Made by a program: the position numbers and the translations under genes
NCBI GenBank assembly: GCA_903900705.1
Contig: CAIUOG010000126.1
Coordinates: 1 to 64,000 of the forward strand
Reading direction: 5' to 3'
Source of the DNA: an uncultured Acidobacteriia bacterium
Lineage (GTDB): Bacteria; Acidobacteriota; Terriglobia; Bryobacterales; Bryobacteraceae
DNA length: 64,000 bases
Shown: positions 15,733 through 25,277 of the stretch, in pieces
How positions within the stretch are numbered: the first letter of the stretch is position 1
Layout: each line of letters starts with the position of its first letter
The notes under the pieces: model-generated
Database searches by the model: none
What the model was told of the DNA's origin: nothing
Seen by the model: only the letters and a program-made list of their open reading frames with translations

Positions 15733-18700
15733 ATGTATTCGTTTCGTTCGCGGGTCTCCATTTTGATCCTGTGTATTCTCAGCGTCTCCACTGTTTGGGG
15801 ACAGACAATTTTCGGCCGGATCTCCGGCACAGTAACAGATTCGAGCGGCGCGGCCATCACGGGCGCCGAGGTGACGATTACCGGCGTGGAAACGCAGAGC
15901 GTCCGTGTGGTGGCGACGGACGGGAACGGTATCTATACGGCGACCAATCTTGCGATTGGTCATTACACGGCGTCGGTGGCGCATGCCGGCTTCCAGAAGC
16001 AGGAACAGAAGGACCTGAACGTGGTGGCCGACGGACGCGTGGAGGCCGACTTCAAACTGCAGGTGGGCGACGTGACGCAGTCGATTGAGGTCGTTGCGAG
16101 CGCCTCGGAGGCGATCAACACGGTCTCCGGCGAAATCTCGAAGACGATTGACCAGAAGGAAGTGGCCAATCTGGCGCTCAACGGCGGCAACTACATCGAA
16201 CTGCTGACGCTGGTTCCCGGCACGGTGGTGACGAACCCGGACCAGTTCAGCGTGACGACGAGCCTGACGGCGACCAATCAGAACATCAACGGCAACCGCA
16301 GCGACACGCAGAACCTGACGGTGGACGGCGCGTTCAACCTGGTGGCGGGCAGCAACGGCAGCCTGATGAACAACGTGAATTCGACGTTCATTCAGGAAGT
16401 GAAAGTGCAGACGTCGAACTTCTCGGCGGAGAGCGGGCGCACGAGCGGCGTCGCGTTCAACGTGGTGACCAAGAGCGGCACGAACCAGCTCCACGGCGGG
16501 CTGTTCGAGATCTTCCGCAACGACAAGATGGATGCGCGGAACTTCTTCTCGGTGAGCAAGACGCAGCTGCGGTACAACGATTTCGGCGGCAGCATCGGCG
16601 GCCCGATCAAGAAAGACAAACTGTTCTTCTTCTTCGGCCAGGAGATCAAGCGGCTGCGGCAGACGCAGAATCCGACGCGCGTGACGGTGCCGGATACGAA
16701 CTTCCTGAACGGCATTTTCGCGGGAACGATCCGGATGCCGGGGACGACGACTCCGTTTCCGAATAACACGCTTCCGCAGTCGCTGATTACGCCGGACGGC
16801 AAGGCGATCGCGAACGTTTATAAGCTTATGTCGGCGCAGGCATCGTTCTTCAACGACGCGGCGGTGACGAACAACCTGATCCTGCAGCCGAGCAACCCGC
16901 TGAACTTCCGGGAGAGCCTGGTGCGCGTGGATTACCGGATCAACTCGGCGCACCTGCTGTATGGCCGCTGGATTGGCGACGGCAACAGCCTGATTGACCC
17001 GTTCGGCACGTTTTCGAGCTCGGGGCTGCCGACGACGCCGACCTCGCGGAACCGCCCGGGGACGAGCTATCTGATCGGCGAGACGTGGCTGCCGACAGCG
17101 ACGATTGTGAACGAAGCGCGGCTCAATGCGAGCTGGGCGTCGCAGCATATTCCGCCGTATGGGAATACGTGGAAGCGGTCGACCTACGGCTTCCAGTTCA
17201 AGCCGCTTTATGTGGGCAACGACCCGTGGGACGCCGATGGCATTCCGGACGTTTCGGTGAACGGCTATGCGAACTTCAAGGGCCCGAGCTTCTCGCTCTA
17301 TTCGCCGTCGACGGACATTCAGTTTTCCGACACGATGACGTGGGTGCACGGCAAGCACATCGTGAAGGGCGGCTTCGCTTACATCCGGGACCGCGTGGAC
17401 CAGAACGGGCGTTCGGCGGTGACGGGGAACGTGACGTTCCAGACCTCCGGCGTGACGCTGACGACGGGGAACGCGGTGGCGGACATGCTGCTGGGCAACT
17501 TCTACAACTTCAACGAAGCGGCGACGGACCCGACGGGTTTCTTCCGGTTCTCGCAGCCGGGCGCGTTCGTTCAGGACAGCTGGAAGGTGACGCGGCGGCT
17601 GAGCCTGGAACTTGGCCTGCGGTGGGAGAACTTCCAGCCGATTTATACGCAGGCGAACAACATGGTGAACTTTGTGCCGGCGTCGTTCGATCCGTCGAAA
17701 GCGGTGCAGATCAATTCGACGGGGAACATTGTGGCGAACTCGGGCAATCCGTACAACGGCCTGGTGCTGCCGGGCGCGGGTGTGCCGGCGAGTGAGCAGG
17801 GACGCGTTCCTGGCAGCACGGCTCCGCTGTTCCAGTCTTTCCCGACGGGCGCTCCGCGCGGGTTCTACAACAGCCAGAACGTGTTCATGCCGCGGTTCGG
17901 GTTTGCGTATGCGCTGACGCCGAAGACGGTGATCCGCGGCGGCTACGGCACGTATTACACGCGGGCGCAGGGGAACATTATCTTCTCGCAGCTGAATATT
18001 CCGCCGGTTACGCAGATTACGCAGCTTTATAACGCGAATCTGGGGAATCCGGGCGGCGGTTCGACGCTGGCGGCTCCGCTGTCTAACATCAACGCGCTGA
18101 ACCCGGCGCTGAAGAACGGCTATGCGCAGCAGTACAGCTTCAGCGTGCAGCGGGATCTGTTCCGCGGCATTGTGGGCGAACTGGCGTATGTGGGCAATCT
18201 GGGCCGCAAGCTGTTGCGCGCTCCGGATATCAACCAGGTGTTGTTCGACCAGTATGCGGCGAATGCGCAGAAGCCGACGGCGCAGCAGCTTCCGATTGCG
18301 GCGCTGCGGCCTTATGCGGGTTATTCGTCGATTTATCAGTACAACAGCGATTCGACGTCGAATTACCACGCGATGCAGTCGTATGTATCGAAGCGCGCGG
18401 GCGCGGTGTTTATGACGGCGAGCTACACGTTCTCAAAGTCGCTGGGCGATTCGAACGCGCAGGGCGACAATCCGGAGAACTATACGAACCGGCATTACAA
18501 CTACGGTCCGACGAGCTTCGACCGGCGGCATGCGTTCATCGGCACGTATGTGTGGAGCCTGCCGCGGCTGAAGACGTGGAATCCGGTGGTTCGGCAGGCG
18601 CTGGGCGCGTGGATGCTGAACGGGATTGTGCGGCTGCAGAGCGGCCAGTATTACACGATCACGGGCAGCACGGCGGAAGGCACGCGGCGCGCGGATTACA

Positions 18701-19026
18701 ACGGGACGGCGGTTTATCCGGCGAACCAGGGTCCGAACAGCTGGCTGCTGGCGTCGGCGTTCAGCGCGGCTCCGGTGAGCCGGCTGGGCAATACGGGGGC
18801 CGGGATTGTGGAAGGTCCGGGGCTGAAGGTTTTCAATTTGTCGCTGGCGAAGAATTTCTACTATCGCGAGCGGTACAACCTGAAGTTCCAGACGGACTTC
18901 TTCAATGCGTTTAATCTGGTGAATTTCTCGGGGCTGGGCACCACGATTACGTCGAGCAATTTCGGGACGTTGTCGAGCGCTTATCCGCCGCGGCAGATTC
19001 AGATGACGCTGAAACTCACGTACTAA
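15733..19026 (+). CDS. TonB-dependent receptor, Oar-like, with N-terminal carboxypeptidase-regulatory-like domain
   Basis: A 1097-residue outer-membrane receptor. A signal peptide ends near VSTVWGQ; the first ~90 mature residues form a CarboxypepD_reg-like Ig fold (GRISGTVTDSSGAAITGAEVTI), then a plug with NLTVDGAFN and FNVVTKSGTNQLHGG, then a long beta-barrel ending in QIQMTLKLTY with the C-terminal aromatic expected of outer-membrane proteins. This type takes up or binds large substrates using TonB energy; the substrate cannot be read. It is divergent from the isomerase-like gene with a 45-bp gap, and converges on a hypothetical gene. Confidence 0.93.
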   Translation: MYSFRSRVSILILCILSVSTVWGQTIFGRISGTVTDSSGAAITGAEVTITGVETQSVRVVATDGNGIYTATNLAIGHYTASVAHAGFQKQEQKDLNVVADGRVEADFKLQVGDVTQSIEVVASASEAINTVSGEISKTIDQKEVANLALNGGNYIELLTLVPGTVVTNPDQFSVTTSLTATNQNINGNRSDTQNLTVDGAFNLVAGSNGSLMNNVNSTFIQEVKVQTSNFSAESGRTSGVAFNVVTKSGTNQLHGGLFEIFRNDKMDARNFFSVSKTQLRYNDFGGSIGGPIKKDKLFFFFGQEIKRLRQTQNPTRVTVPDTNFLNGIFAGTIRMPGTTTPFPNNTLPQSLITPDGKAIANVYKLMSAQASFFNDAAVTNNLILQPSNPLNFRESLVRVDYRINSAHLLYGRWIGDGNSLIDPFGTFSSSGLPTTPTSRNRPGTSYLIGETWLPTATIVNEARLNASWASQHIPPYGNTWKRSTYGFQFKPLYVGNDPWDADGIPDVSVNGYANFKGPSFSLYSPSTDIQFSDTMTWVHGKHIVKGGFAYIRDRVDQNGRSAVTGNVTFQTSGVTLTTGNAVADMLLGNFYNFNEAATDPTGFFRFSQPGAFVQDSWKVTRRLSLELGLRWENFQPIYTQANNMVNFVPASFDPSKAVQINSTGNIVANSGNPYNGLVLPGAGVPASEQGRVPGSTAPLFQSFPTGAPRGFYNSQNVFMPRFGFAYALTPKTVIRGGYGTYYTRAQGNIIFSQLNIPPVTQITQLYNANLGNPGGGSTLAAPLSNINALNPALKNGYAQQYSFSVQRDLFRGIVGELAYVGNLGRKLLRAPDINQVLFDQYAANAQKPTAQQLPIAALRPYAGYSSIYQYNSDSTSNYHAMQSYVSKRAGAVFMTASYTFSKSLGDSNAQGDNPENYTNRHYNYGPTSFDRRHAFIGTYVWSLPRLKTWNPVVRQALGAWMLNGIVRLQSGQYYTITGSTAEGTRRADYNGTAVYPANQGPNSWLLASAFSAAPVSRLGNTGAGIVEGPGLKVFNLSLAKNFYYRERYNLKFQTDFFNAFNLVNFSGLGTTITSSNFGTLSSAYPPRQIQMTLKLTY

Positions 19027-19040
19027 GCAAACGCAGTCAA

Positions 19041-19733
19041 TCAGGCAGCGGCATACTGGCGCAGGGCACGGGGATTCCACCCGTGTTTCTGCGCCAGTTT
19101 TGCTTGTGCGAGGCTCTGGTGGCGGTGGAGGATGGCGGTGAGTTCGGCGGCTGAAAATTCGAAGCCATTGGCCTGGGGGTCAAAGGTTTCGCGCTTCATG
19201 CGGGCGAGGCGGGCGAGAAGGAGAGCCTCTTCGAGGGCGGCGGCGCGGGCGGCTTTGCGCTCCAATTGCAGAGAGCGAAGCTGGGCTTCGTTCTTTTCGA
19301 CGGCGCGGCGGAGGCGACTTTCGTAAAGGGCGAGGAGCTGGAAGTTGTGGGCGTCCCGGAGCCACGTCTGGGCGAGGGTGACGGCGGTGTGGACGGGGGC
19401 GCTGCTGGCGTCGACATTGCCTTCCTGCTGCTGGTGGGCGAGGGCGAAGATGTTGTTTTCGATGGCGGCGGCGCGGTTGAGACGCCAGGTGTCCTGCGCG
19501 ATGGCGGTGACGAGGAGCTCTTCGCGAATGCCTTCGGGCTGGTAAGCCGATTTGAGAGCGGCTTCGTGTCTGGAGAAAGCTTCGGAGTCTTCGGCGGAGA
19601 GGGCGTAGAACTGGCCGGTGAGACCGTGGCGGCGGGCGACGATGCGGGCCTTCTGCTTTCCTTCTTCCGTTTTGGGACCGGTGGACTTTTGGGCGTTGGC
19701 CTGATTGGCGGCAAGCTGTGCGGCTGAGGTCAT
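19041..19733 (-). CDS. Hypothetical protein with NQANAQKSTGPKT motif (acidobacterial family)
   Basis: A 230-residue soluble, mainly helical and charged protein. Its N-terminal segment, ANQANAQKSTGPKTEEGK followed by ARRHGLTG, recalls hypothetical proteins that are numerous in Acidobacteria; I know no function. The middle is Ala/Arg/Glu-rich and could form coiled coils. The ATG at 19733 is used; another in-frame ATG at 19748 would add five residues. The gene converges on the preceding TonB receptor gene with 14 bp between stops. Confidence 0.7.
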   Translation of the reverse strand: MTSAAQLAANQANAQKSTGPKTEEGKQKARIVARRHGLTGQFYALSAEDSEAFSRHEAALKSAYQPEGIREELLVTAIAQDTWRLNRAAAIENNIFALAHQQQEGNVDASSAPVHTAVTLAQTWLRDAHNFQLLALYESRLRRAVEKNEAQLRSLQLERKAARAAALEEALLLARLARMKRETFDPQANGFEFSAAELTAILHRHQSLAQAKLAQKHGWNPRALRQYAAA

Positions 19734-20067
19734 GACTCTGCTTAGCATGACCGGGGCGCGGGAGAAGCGCCCCGGTGAGCGGGAAGAGTCGGTTTTATCA
19801 GGTTTTTGCGGGTGGAAATTTATTTGGCGGCGTTGTGAACGGTACGGCGGCGCACAGTGAGATTCGGAGAATTGAACACCGGGGTTCAGGCTGACTGCGC
19901 TGCCGGTGGCCGGTGCCAAGGCACCGCTGCAGAAACGGAGGGAATCAGAATCAAATTCTGGCTAAACGAAGCAAAAATGAACCGTAAGCAATCCACATTA
20001 AGCCGTTGATAAATATAGTTATTTTTTGATATGACACAGAATCCAGATAGCAGGTATAATCCGAGCT
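19734..20067. other. Intergenic region with two hairpins and the fic promoter
   Basis: Divergent gap of about 330 bp. A 10-bp perfect stem (19750-19759 with 19767-19776) stands at the start side of the hypothetical gene, and a 7-bp palindrome, CGGTGCC-AA-GGCACCG, lies at 19911-19926. From about 19970 the composition turns A/T-rich up to the Fic gene. No gene seen. Confidence 0.6.
20031..20060 (+). promoter_or_regulatory. Sigma-70-type promoter of the Fic gene, predicting a leaderless mRNA
   Basis: A perfect -10 TATAAT (20055-20060) is preceded by ATGACA (20031-20036), one mismatch from the -35 consensus, with an 18-bp spacer. Transcription should begin about 7 bp after the -10, which is the A of the ATG at 20068. 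No Shine-Dalgarno sequence precedes the gene, in keeping with a leaderless transcript. Confidence 0.65.
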
Positions 20068-21285
20068 ATGGCCGATAACTCCGCAGTGCGTTATGTGCGT
20101 CCCAATTACTGGATCATCTATAACCGCGACGCAGTCTTCCAGGAACTCGTGGAGACAAAGGCGGCCGTCCTGTCGTTAAAGGCCATCCCGCACCAGCGGG
20201 ACTGGGTTGAGAGATTGCAGGAGATTCAACTCAAGATGGAAGTCGCGGGCACGTCCAGGATTGAAGGGGCGGAGTTCACGGAACTCGAACTGGAAACTGC
20301 GCTGAGTCCAACGACCTCCGTCAGCGAACTGATCACGCGGTCGCAGCGGCAGGCCCGGGCGGCGGTGAACACTTATAAATGGATATCGGAGATTCCGGGA
20401 GATCGCCCCATCTCGACCGGAATGATCCAGGAGATCCACGCCCATATGGTCCGCGGGTGCGACGACGATCACGTTCCACCGGGAAGATTTCGTGGTCCCG
20501 ACCAGAATGTTACGTTCGGACAACCGCGACACCGTGGCTGCAATGGAGGCGCGGAGTGTGAGGGCCTGATGGGGGAGTTGGTGCGCGCGCTCAACCAGGA
20601 ATTCAAAGGACATGATCCGCTGATCCAGGCAATAGCGTTCCACTACCATTTTGCCGCGATGCACCCCTTCCTTGACGGAAATGGACGAACCGCCCGCGCG
20701 ATTGAAGCCTTGCTTTTGCAAAGGGCGGGGCTGCGGGACACGGCGTTCATTGCGATGTCCAATTACTACTATGAGGAAAAAGCGAACTACCTGGCGGTGC
20801 TGGCTCAGGTGCGGGCGGCAGGGCACGATCTGACGGCATTCGTGGTTTTTGCGTTGCGAGGGGTACGGATTCAGTGCGAGCGGCTAAACGCTGAGATTAC
20901 GATCAACGTCAAGCGCGCCGTGTTCCGGAATATGATGTTTGATTTGTTTCCGAGGCTTCAGACGCCGCGGAAGAGAGTCATTGCTCAACGGCAGATTGAG
21001 ATTCTGAAGACGCTGCTGGAAGGGGAGATCCGTATCAACGAACTGTTCAGGAAACTCGAAAGCGTCTATACGCAAAAGATGAAGGCACCAGTTCCTGCGT
21101 TCCTCCGCGACCTGGAGTCCCTTGTTCATTTGGGGGCGGTCAGGGCCGTCTCCACCGAGAAGTCGAAATTGGTGATCCTTCGGGTGAACCTGGATTGGCC
21201 GCAGGAGGTGACCGAAACCGACTTTATGCGAAGGGTTAAGGATTTGCCTAAAGCGAAGAATCATGAGTTCATGAGCTTCACTTAG
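20068..21285 (+). CDS. Fic family protein (probable AMPylating enzyme) with N-terminal inhibitory motif
   Basis: A 405-residue Fic/DOC-N protein. The catalytic motif H199-PFLDGNGRTA-R210 matches HxFx(D/E)GNGRxxR completely, so nucleotide transfer to a protein hydroxyl, usually AMP from ATP, is expected. The inhibitory signature (S/T)xxxEG is present as T62-S-R-I-E66-G67, which marks the class in which an N-terminal helix blocks the active site within the same chain. The C-terminal ~120 residues look like a winged-helix region. No antitoxin gene is needed or seen. The gene stands alone in an A/T-richer patch between two TonB receptors, which suggests recent acquisition. Confidence 0.92.
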   Translation: MADNSAVRYVRPNYWIIYNRDAVFQELVETKAAVLSLKAIPHQRDWVERLQEIQLKMEVAGTSRIEGAEFTELELETALSPTTSVSELITRSQRQARAAVNTYKWISEIPGDRPISTGMIQEIHAHMVRGCDDDHVPPGRFRGPDQNVTFGQPRHRGCNGGAECEGLMGELVRALNQEFKGHDPLIQAIAFHYHFAAMHPFLDGNGRTARAIEALLLQRAGLRDTAFIAMSNYYYEEKANYLAVLAQVRAAGHDLTAFVVFALRGVRIQCERLNAEITINVKRAVFRNMMFDLFPRLQTPRKRVIAQRQIEILKTLLEGEIRINELFRKLESVYTQKMKAPVPAFLRDLESLVHLGAVRAVSTEKSKLVILRVNLDWPQEVTETDFMRRVKDLPKAKNHEFMSFT

Positions 21286-21318
21286 AGCGGAACAGAGACT
21301 GGGCGCTTTGACACAGAA

Positions 21319-21359
21319 CGGCCCGGAACCGCTCTCGGGATGAGAGAGATTCCGGGCCG
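21319..21359 (-). terminator. Hairpin terminator of the second TonB receptor gene
   Basis: CGGCCCGGAA (21319-21328) pairs with TTCCGGGCCG (21350-21359). It lies just after the receptor stop on the minus strand and after the Fic stop on the plus strand. A long T run is lacking, so it may be only a weak terminator. Confidence 0.5.
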
Positions 21360-21367
21360 GTTGGGGC

Positions 21368-24300
21368 TTAGAAGGACAGGCGACCGGAGAACTGAATCTG
21401 GCGCGGCGTCCAGTAGGAAGTCTGGAGAGACTCGATACCGTCCGTGGTGTTGGGATTCACGCGGCCCTGGAGGTTGAAGGCGTTGAAGCCATCGACGTTG
21501 ACGCGGAGTTTGACGCGTTCGGTGATGGAGAACGTCTTGTAGATGGAGATGTCCGTCTCGTAGTTGAAGGGTCCGCGGAGGACGGTCTGGGAGAAGGGAT
21601 TGGCGCCGGAGGGACCGGGGGAGTAGCCGGTCTGGACGACGCTGCCGTTCTTCAGAGTGAGAGGAACGTTGTTGTTGCCGAACTGGGTGGTACCGGGCGT
21701 GTTGTTGATGGGCGCGAGGTACGGGGTGTAGCTGGCCGGGATGCCGATGAGGCCGTTCTTCGCGGCATTGATGACGGTGGGCGAAATGTAGCCGTTGAAC
21801 CAGAGGTACGACGGGTAGCAGACGCCGGAGCGGCAATCGGTGATGGGCACGGAGCTGCCGTAGTTCTGGATCTGGCTGGTTGCGCCCCAGTTGGAAGCGG
21901 CGACCTGGAAGCCCTGGGAGATGACCTGGCCGACGAAGGCGACCTGGTAGCCGCCGAGGACGGCGTCGACGAACTTGTTGGACTTGCCGAGGAAGCGTTT
22001 GCCCTTGCCGACGGGGAGGTCAACAACGCCGTTGTAGTTGAGGCGATGCTCGGGAATGGCGGTATCGATGTGGTAGTTTTCGTAGCGGTTGAGAGCCTGC
22101 GAGGGGTTCTGGATGGTGCCGGGGTCGAGACCTTTGGGCAGAACGCCGGGGAGGAAGTCGGCCGCGGGGTAGAGAACGTTGTCGCGGAAGGTGTTACCGC
22201 CGACGCGGAAGGCGCGGGAGTAAACGTAGTAGATCTGATAGGCGAAGCCGTGCGAGAACTGCTTCTGGTAGTTCAGCTGGAGAGCGCTGTCATTGGAGAA
22301 GCCGGTCTTGAGGGAGAGGACGTTGCCGCTGCCCCAGACGGTCTGGTCATAGGGGCCGGTGGCGGTGTTGGCGTAGGTTCCGGTGGGGGGAACGACGCCG
22401 TTGACCGCTTCCCACACATAGGTGGAGGGGTGCGAGTTGTACTGATAGTTCTGGTCGAGGTTGGTGCCGTGGGTATAGACGTAAGTGGCACGGAGAACGG
22501 AACCATCCTTAAAGGGCTGTTCGATGGTGAAGTTCGCTTCCTTGACGTGGGCGGGCGGGTAATCCGGCGAGAGGGTGGTGAGACCGATGCCGGGGAGCAG
22601 AGAGTTGATGTTACCGCTGTTCACGACGCCGGTGGTATTGAGGCCGGCGACGGTGGTGACGGGTGAGCGAAGCAGATAGTTCGGCAGACCGTCGGGCGAC
22701 TGGGCAGCGCTGGTGTAGCTCTGGGAGTAGCTGGCGGTGAAGGGGTAGTTGGCGCTGTCGTACCGGACGGAGTTGCGGATCGGCACCGGATAGATGTATT
22801 CGCCGTAGCCGCCGCGGACGACGGTGGCGCGGTTGGCAAACGGGGTCCACGCGAAGCCGACGCGCGGATTGAAGTTGTACATGCTGTTGCGGATTCCGGA
22901 GCTGGGCAGACCGGCCTGGGCGGGAGTTTCGAACTTGACGCCGAGGTTCTGGAGGTTGGTGACGATGGTCTGGTTGGTGTAGCCCTTGTCGATATAGAAG
23001 GACAGGGGGTTGGGGAGCATGAGGGCGTCGTGATTGATGTCGAAGGTGACGTCGAGACCGTCGTTGGCGTGCGGGGCGGGGTGCATTTCCCAGCGGAGGC
23101 CGAAGTTGAGGGTGAGGCGGTTCGAGACGCGCCAGGTGTCCTGACCATAGAAGTCGACTTCCTGTTCGCGGTAGCGGCCGAAGGGGGCGTTTTTGTTCTG
23201 GCTGTAGGAGCTGGCGGCGCCGAGGAAGAAGTCGGCATCCTGATAACCGGTGTTGGGGAGCGCGCCGTAGTTGGCCCCGGTGGAGGGGTCATAGAGGGCG
23301 GTGGCCTGGTTGGTGAAGGCGACAGTGTCGGGCGAGCGATCGGAGAGATAGCCGAAGCGTTCGTGACGGTAGCGGCCACCGAAGGCGATCTGGTGTTTGC
23401 CGGAGATTTTGGTGAGGTTTTCGTCCGCGGTGGAGAGGATCTGGTTCATGCCGTAGTTCCACTGGGAACCGCCGTAGGGCATGATCAGATTCGCGCCGAT
23501 GGCGGGGAAGCCACCCTGACCGAAGTTGTTGGGAAGGCCGAGCTGGGCTTCATAGTTGCCGAGGGAAACGGGGTTGCCCTGGACGTAGAAGCTCTGCCAC
23601 TGCTGGCTGATGATGGATTCGGAGAAGAAGGTGGGCGAGAAGATGTGCGAGAGGCCGAGCGCGCCACTGATGGTGGTGACGGGCTGATCCTGGAAGCCGG
23701 TTGCGCCGGCGGGGAGGCCGCCGCCCGCGATGTTGGCCGGGGAGTTGGCGGGATAGTTGCGGAGCGCCTGCTGATCCTGATGGATGTCAGTAAAGCGGAA
23801 GTAGACGCGGTTGCTCTGGTTGAAGACGTGGTCGAGACGGGTGGTGATGTTGGGCACCGTCTGTTGCACGTTGTTGGTGGCGTTGAAGTTGGAGTGGACG
23901 AGCGGGTTATCCGAGCTGGTGGGCAGCGGAGTGGCCGCGTAGAGGGTTTTGGCGAGAGGGCTTTCGCGGCTGATGGGGATCTGGTTGCCGACGAAGGGGG
24001 TACGGGTGTAGGTGCCCTTGACGGTGGAGTTGGGATCGTAGAGGATCTGGGCGATGCCCGCGCCGTTGATGAGACCGCTGAAGTCGCCGGTACGCATGGC
24101 GGCGGTGGGGACGGCGACGAGTTCGCTCGAAGCCTGGCGGAGGGAGAAGCGTTCGTAGGAGACGAAGAAGAAGGTCCGGTTCTTACCGTTGTAGATTTTG
24201 GGGATGCTGATGGGGCCGCCGCCGGAAGCGCCGAATTCGTTGCGAACGAGGTGAGGCGCGGCGAAGTTGGCGGGGTTCTGACGGGCTTTGGCAACGCCGA

Positions 24301-25069
24301 TGGCGTTGTTGCGGGCCGTTTCGAACATGGTGGCGTGGTACTGGTTGGTGCCGGACTTGGTGGTGAGAATGGCGGTGGCCGGGGTGGAGAACTGGGCGCT
24401 GGAATTGAGGGTCTCGACGCGGACTTCCTGAACGGAATCGGGGTCGGGGAGGATGGCCTGGGCGGTGTTGGCTTCGCCGCCGAAGTTGCGGTTGGTCATG
24501 GGCGCGCCGTCCTGGGAGTATTCCATGCCTTCGCCCATGAGGCCGTTGGCGCGGGTGCCGTTGGCTTCGAGGCCGGGGGTGGTGTTCTGGGCGAGGCCGA
24601 GAACGTTGCGCCCGTTTTGGGGAAGCTGGTCGATGCGCTTGTAGTCGAGCTGGTTGCTGACGGTGCCGCTGTCATAGGTGGCGAGCTGGGCGGTGTCACC
24701 GGAGACGGTGACCTGTTCGGTGACTTCGCCGACGGAGAGTTTGGGGTTGAGGGTGGCGTTCTGGGCGTCCTGCAGGGTGACAGACGACTGGTACTTCTTC
24801 ATGCCAGGAGCGGAGAAAGTGATGGTGTAGGGACCGGCGAAGAGGCCGGGAACGGAGTAGAAGCCGCTGCCGTTGGAAGTGGTGTCGTTGGTGACGCCGG
24901 TGTTCTGATTCACGACGTGAACGGCGCAACCGGGGATGGCGGCATTGGAGGCATCCTGAACGGTGCCCTGAATGGAGCCCGCGCCGCTTTGCGCGAGCAG
25001 GGCTGCGGGAAGAAGCAGGGCGGCGAAGAGTGCCGGCGCTCCGGCGATTCGTTTGAGACAGCTTTTCAT
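21368..25069 (-). CDS. TonB-dependent receptor, Oar-like, with N-terminal carboxypeptidase-regulatory-like domain
   Basis: A 1233-residue outer-membrane receptor. The ATG at 25069 follows an AGGA ribosome site; a GTG one codon earlier is also in frame. The signal peptide ends near LLAQSGAGS, followed by the CarboxypepD_reg fold (SIQGTVQDASNAAIPGC), a plug (LTTKSGTNQYHATMF) and a barrel ending WTPRQIQFSGRLSF. Architecture as in the receptor at 15.7-19 kb, but the sequence is clearly different, so it is not a recent duplicate. Substrate unknown. It is divergent from the multihaem cytochrome gene across a 208-bp A/T-rich gap. Confidence 0.93.
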   Translation of the reverse strand: MKSCLKRIAGAPALFAALLLPAALLAQSGAGSIQGTVQDASNAAIPGCAVHVVNQNTGVTNDTTSNGSGFYSVPGLFAGPYTITFSAPGMKKYQSSVTLQDAQNATLNPKLSVGEVTEQVTVSGDTAQLATYDSGTVSNQLDYKRIDQLPQNGRNVLGLAQNTTPGLEANGTRANGLMGEGMEYSQDGAPMTNRNFGGEANTAQAILPDPDSVQEVRVETLNSSAQFSTPATAILTTKSGTNQYHATMFETARNNAIGVAKARQNPANFAAPHLVRNEFGASGGGPISIPKIYNGKNRTFFFVSYERFSLRQASSELVAVPTAAMRTGDFSGLINGAGIAQILYDPNSTVKGTYTRTPFVGNQIPISRESPLAKTLYAATPLPTSSDNPLVHSNFNATNNVQQTVPNITTRLDHVFNQSNRVYFRFTDIHQDQQALRNYPANSPANIAGGGLPAGATGFQDQPVTTISGALGLSHIFSPTFFSESIISQQWQSFYVQGNPVSLGNYEAQLGLPNNFGQGGFPAIGANLIMPYGGSQWNYGMNQILSTADENLTKISGKHQIAFGGRYRHERFGYLSDRSPDTVAFTNQATALYDPSTGANYGALPNTGYQDADFFLGAASSYSQNKNAPFGRYREQEVDFYGQDTWRVSNRLTLNFGLRWEMHPAPHANDGLDVTFDINHDALMLPNPLSFYIDKGYTNQTIVTNLQNLGVKFETPAQAGLPSSGIRNSMYNFNPRVGFAWTPFANRATVVRGGYGEYIYPVPIRNSVRYDSANYPFTASYSQSYTSAAQSPDGLPNYLLRSPVTTVAGLNTTGVVNSGNINSLLPGIGLTTLSPDYPPAHVKEANFTIEQPFKDGSVLRATYVYTHGTNLDQNYQYNSHPSTYVWEAVNGVVPPTGTYANTATGPYDQTVWGSGNVLSLKTGFSNDSALQLNYQKQFSHGFAYQIYYVYSRAFRVGGNTFRDNVLYPAADFLPGVLPKGLDPGTIQNPSQALNRYENYHIDTAIPEHRLNYNGVVDLPVGKGKRFLGKSNKFVDAVLGGYQVAFVGQVISQGFQVAASNWGATSQIQNYGSSVPITDCRSGVCYPSYLWFNGYISPTVINAAKNGLIGIPASYTPYLAPINNTPGTTQFGNNNVPLTLKNGSVVQTGYSPGPSGANPFSQTVLRGPFNYETDISIYKTFSITERVKLRVNVDGFNAFNLQGRVNPNTTDGIESLQTSYWTPRQIQFSGRLSF

Positions 25070-25277
25070 CACAGTTCCTAAATCCTGAGGTACAGGGTGT
25101 TGAAATTACGGGATACGGGCAAGAGGGGCGAAACGCGGGTGCGGACCAGAGTTAAAGTACTAAAGTTGTGAACAGGAAAACGACCGTACGCCCCAAAGCT
25201 GGAAATAATTATATCGAAACAATATCGTTAACGCAATCGATAACTACAAATATGGAAGCCTGCGGAGAACCGGTGAA

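Noticed and set aside
14713-18369. Minus-strand reading frame of 1218 codons
   Set aside because: Only the last 324 codons from the ATG at 15687 form the isomerase-like protein; the rest is Arg-rich antisense of the TonB receptor gene.
20068-21285. Fic gene as part of a toxin-antitoxin pair
   Set aside because: No small antitoxin gene is adjacent, and the protein carries its own inhibitory motif.
23030-25081. 683-codon plus-strand frame rich in Gly, Val and Glu
   Set aside because: Antisense of the second TonB receptor; composition typical of high-GC shadow frames.
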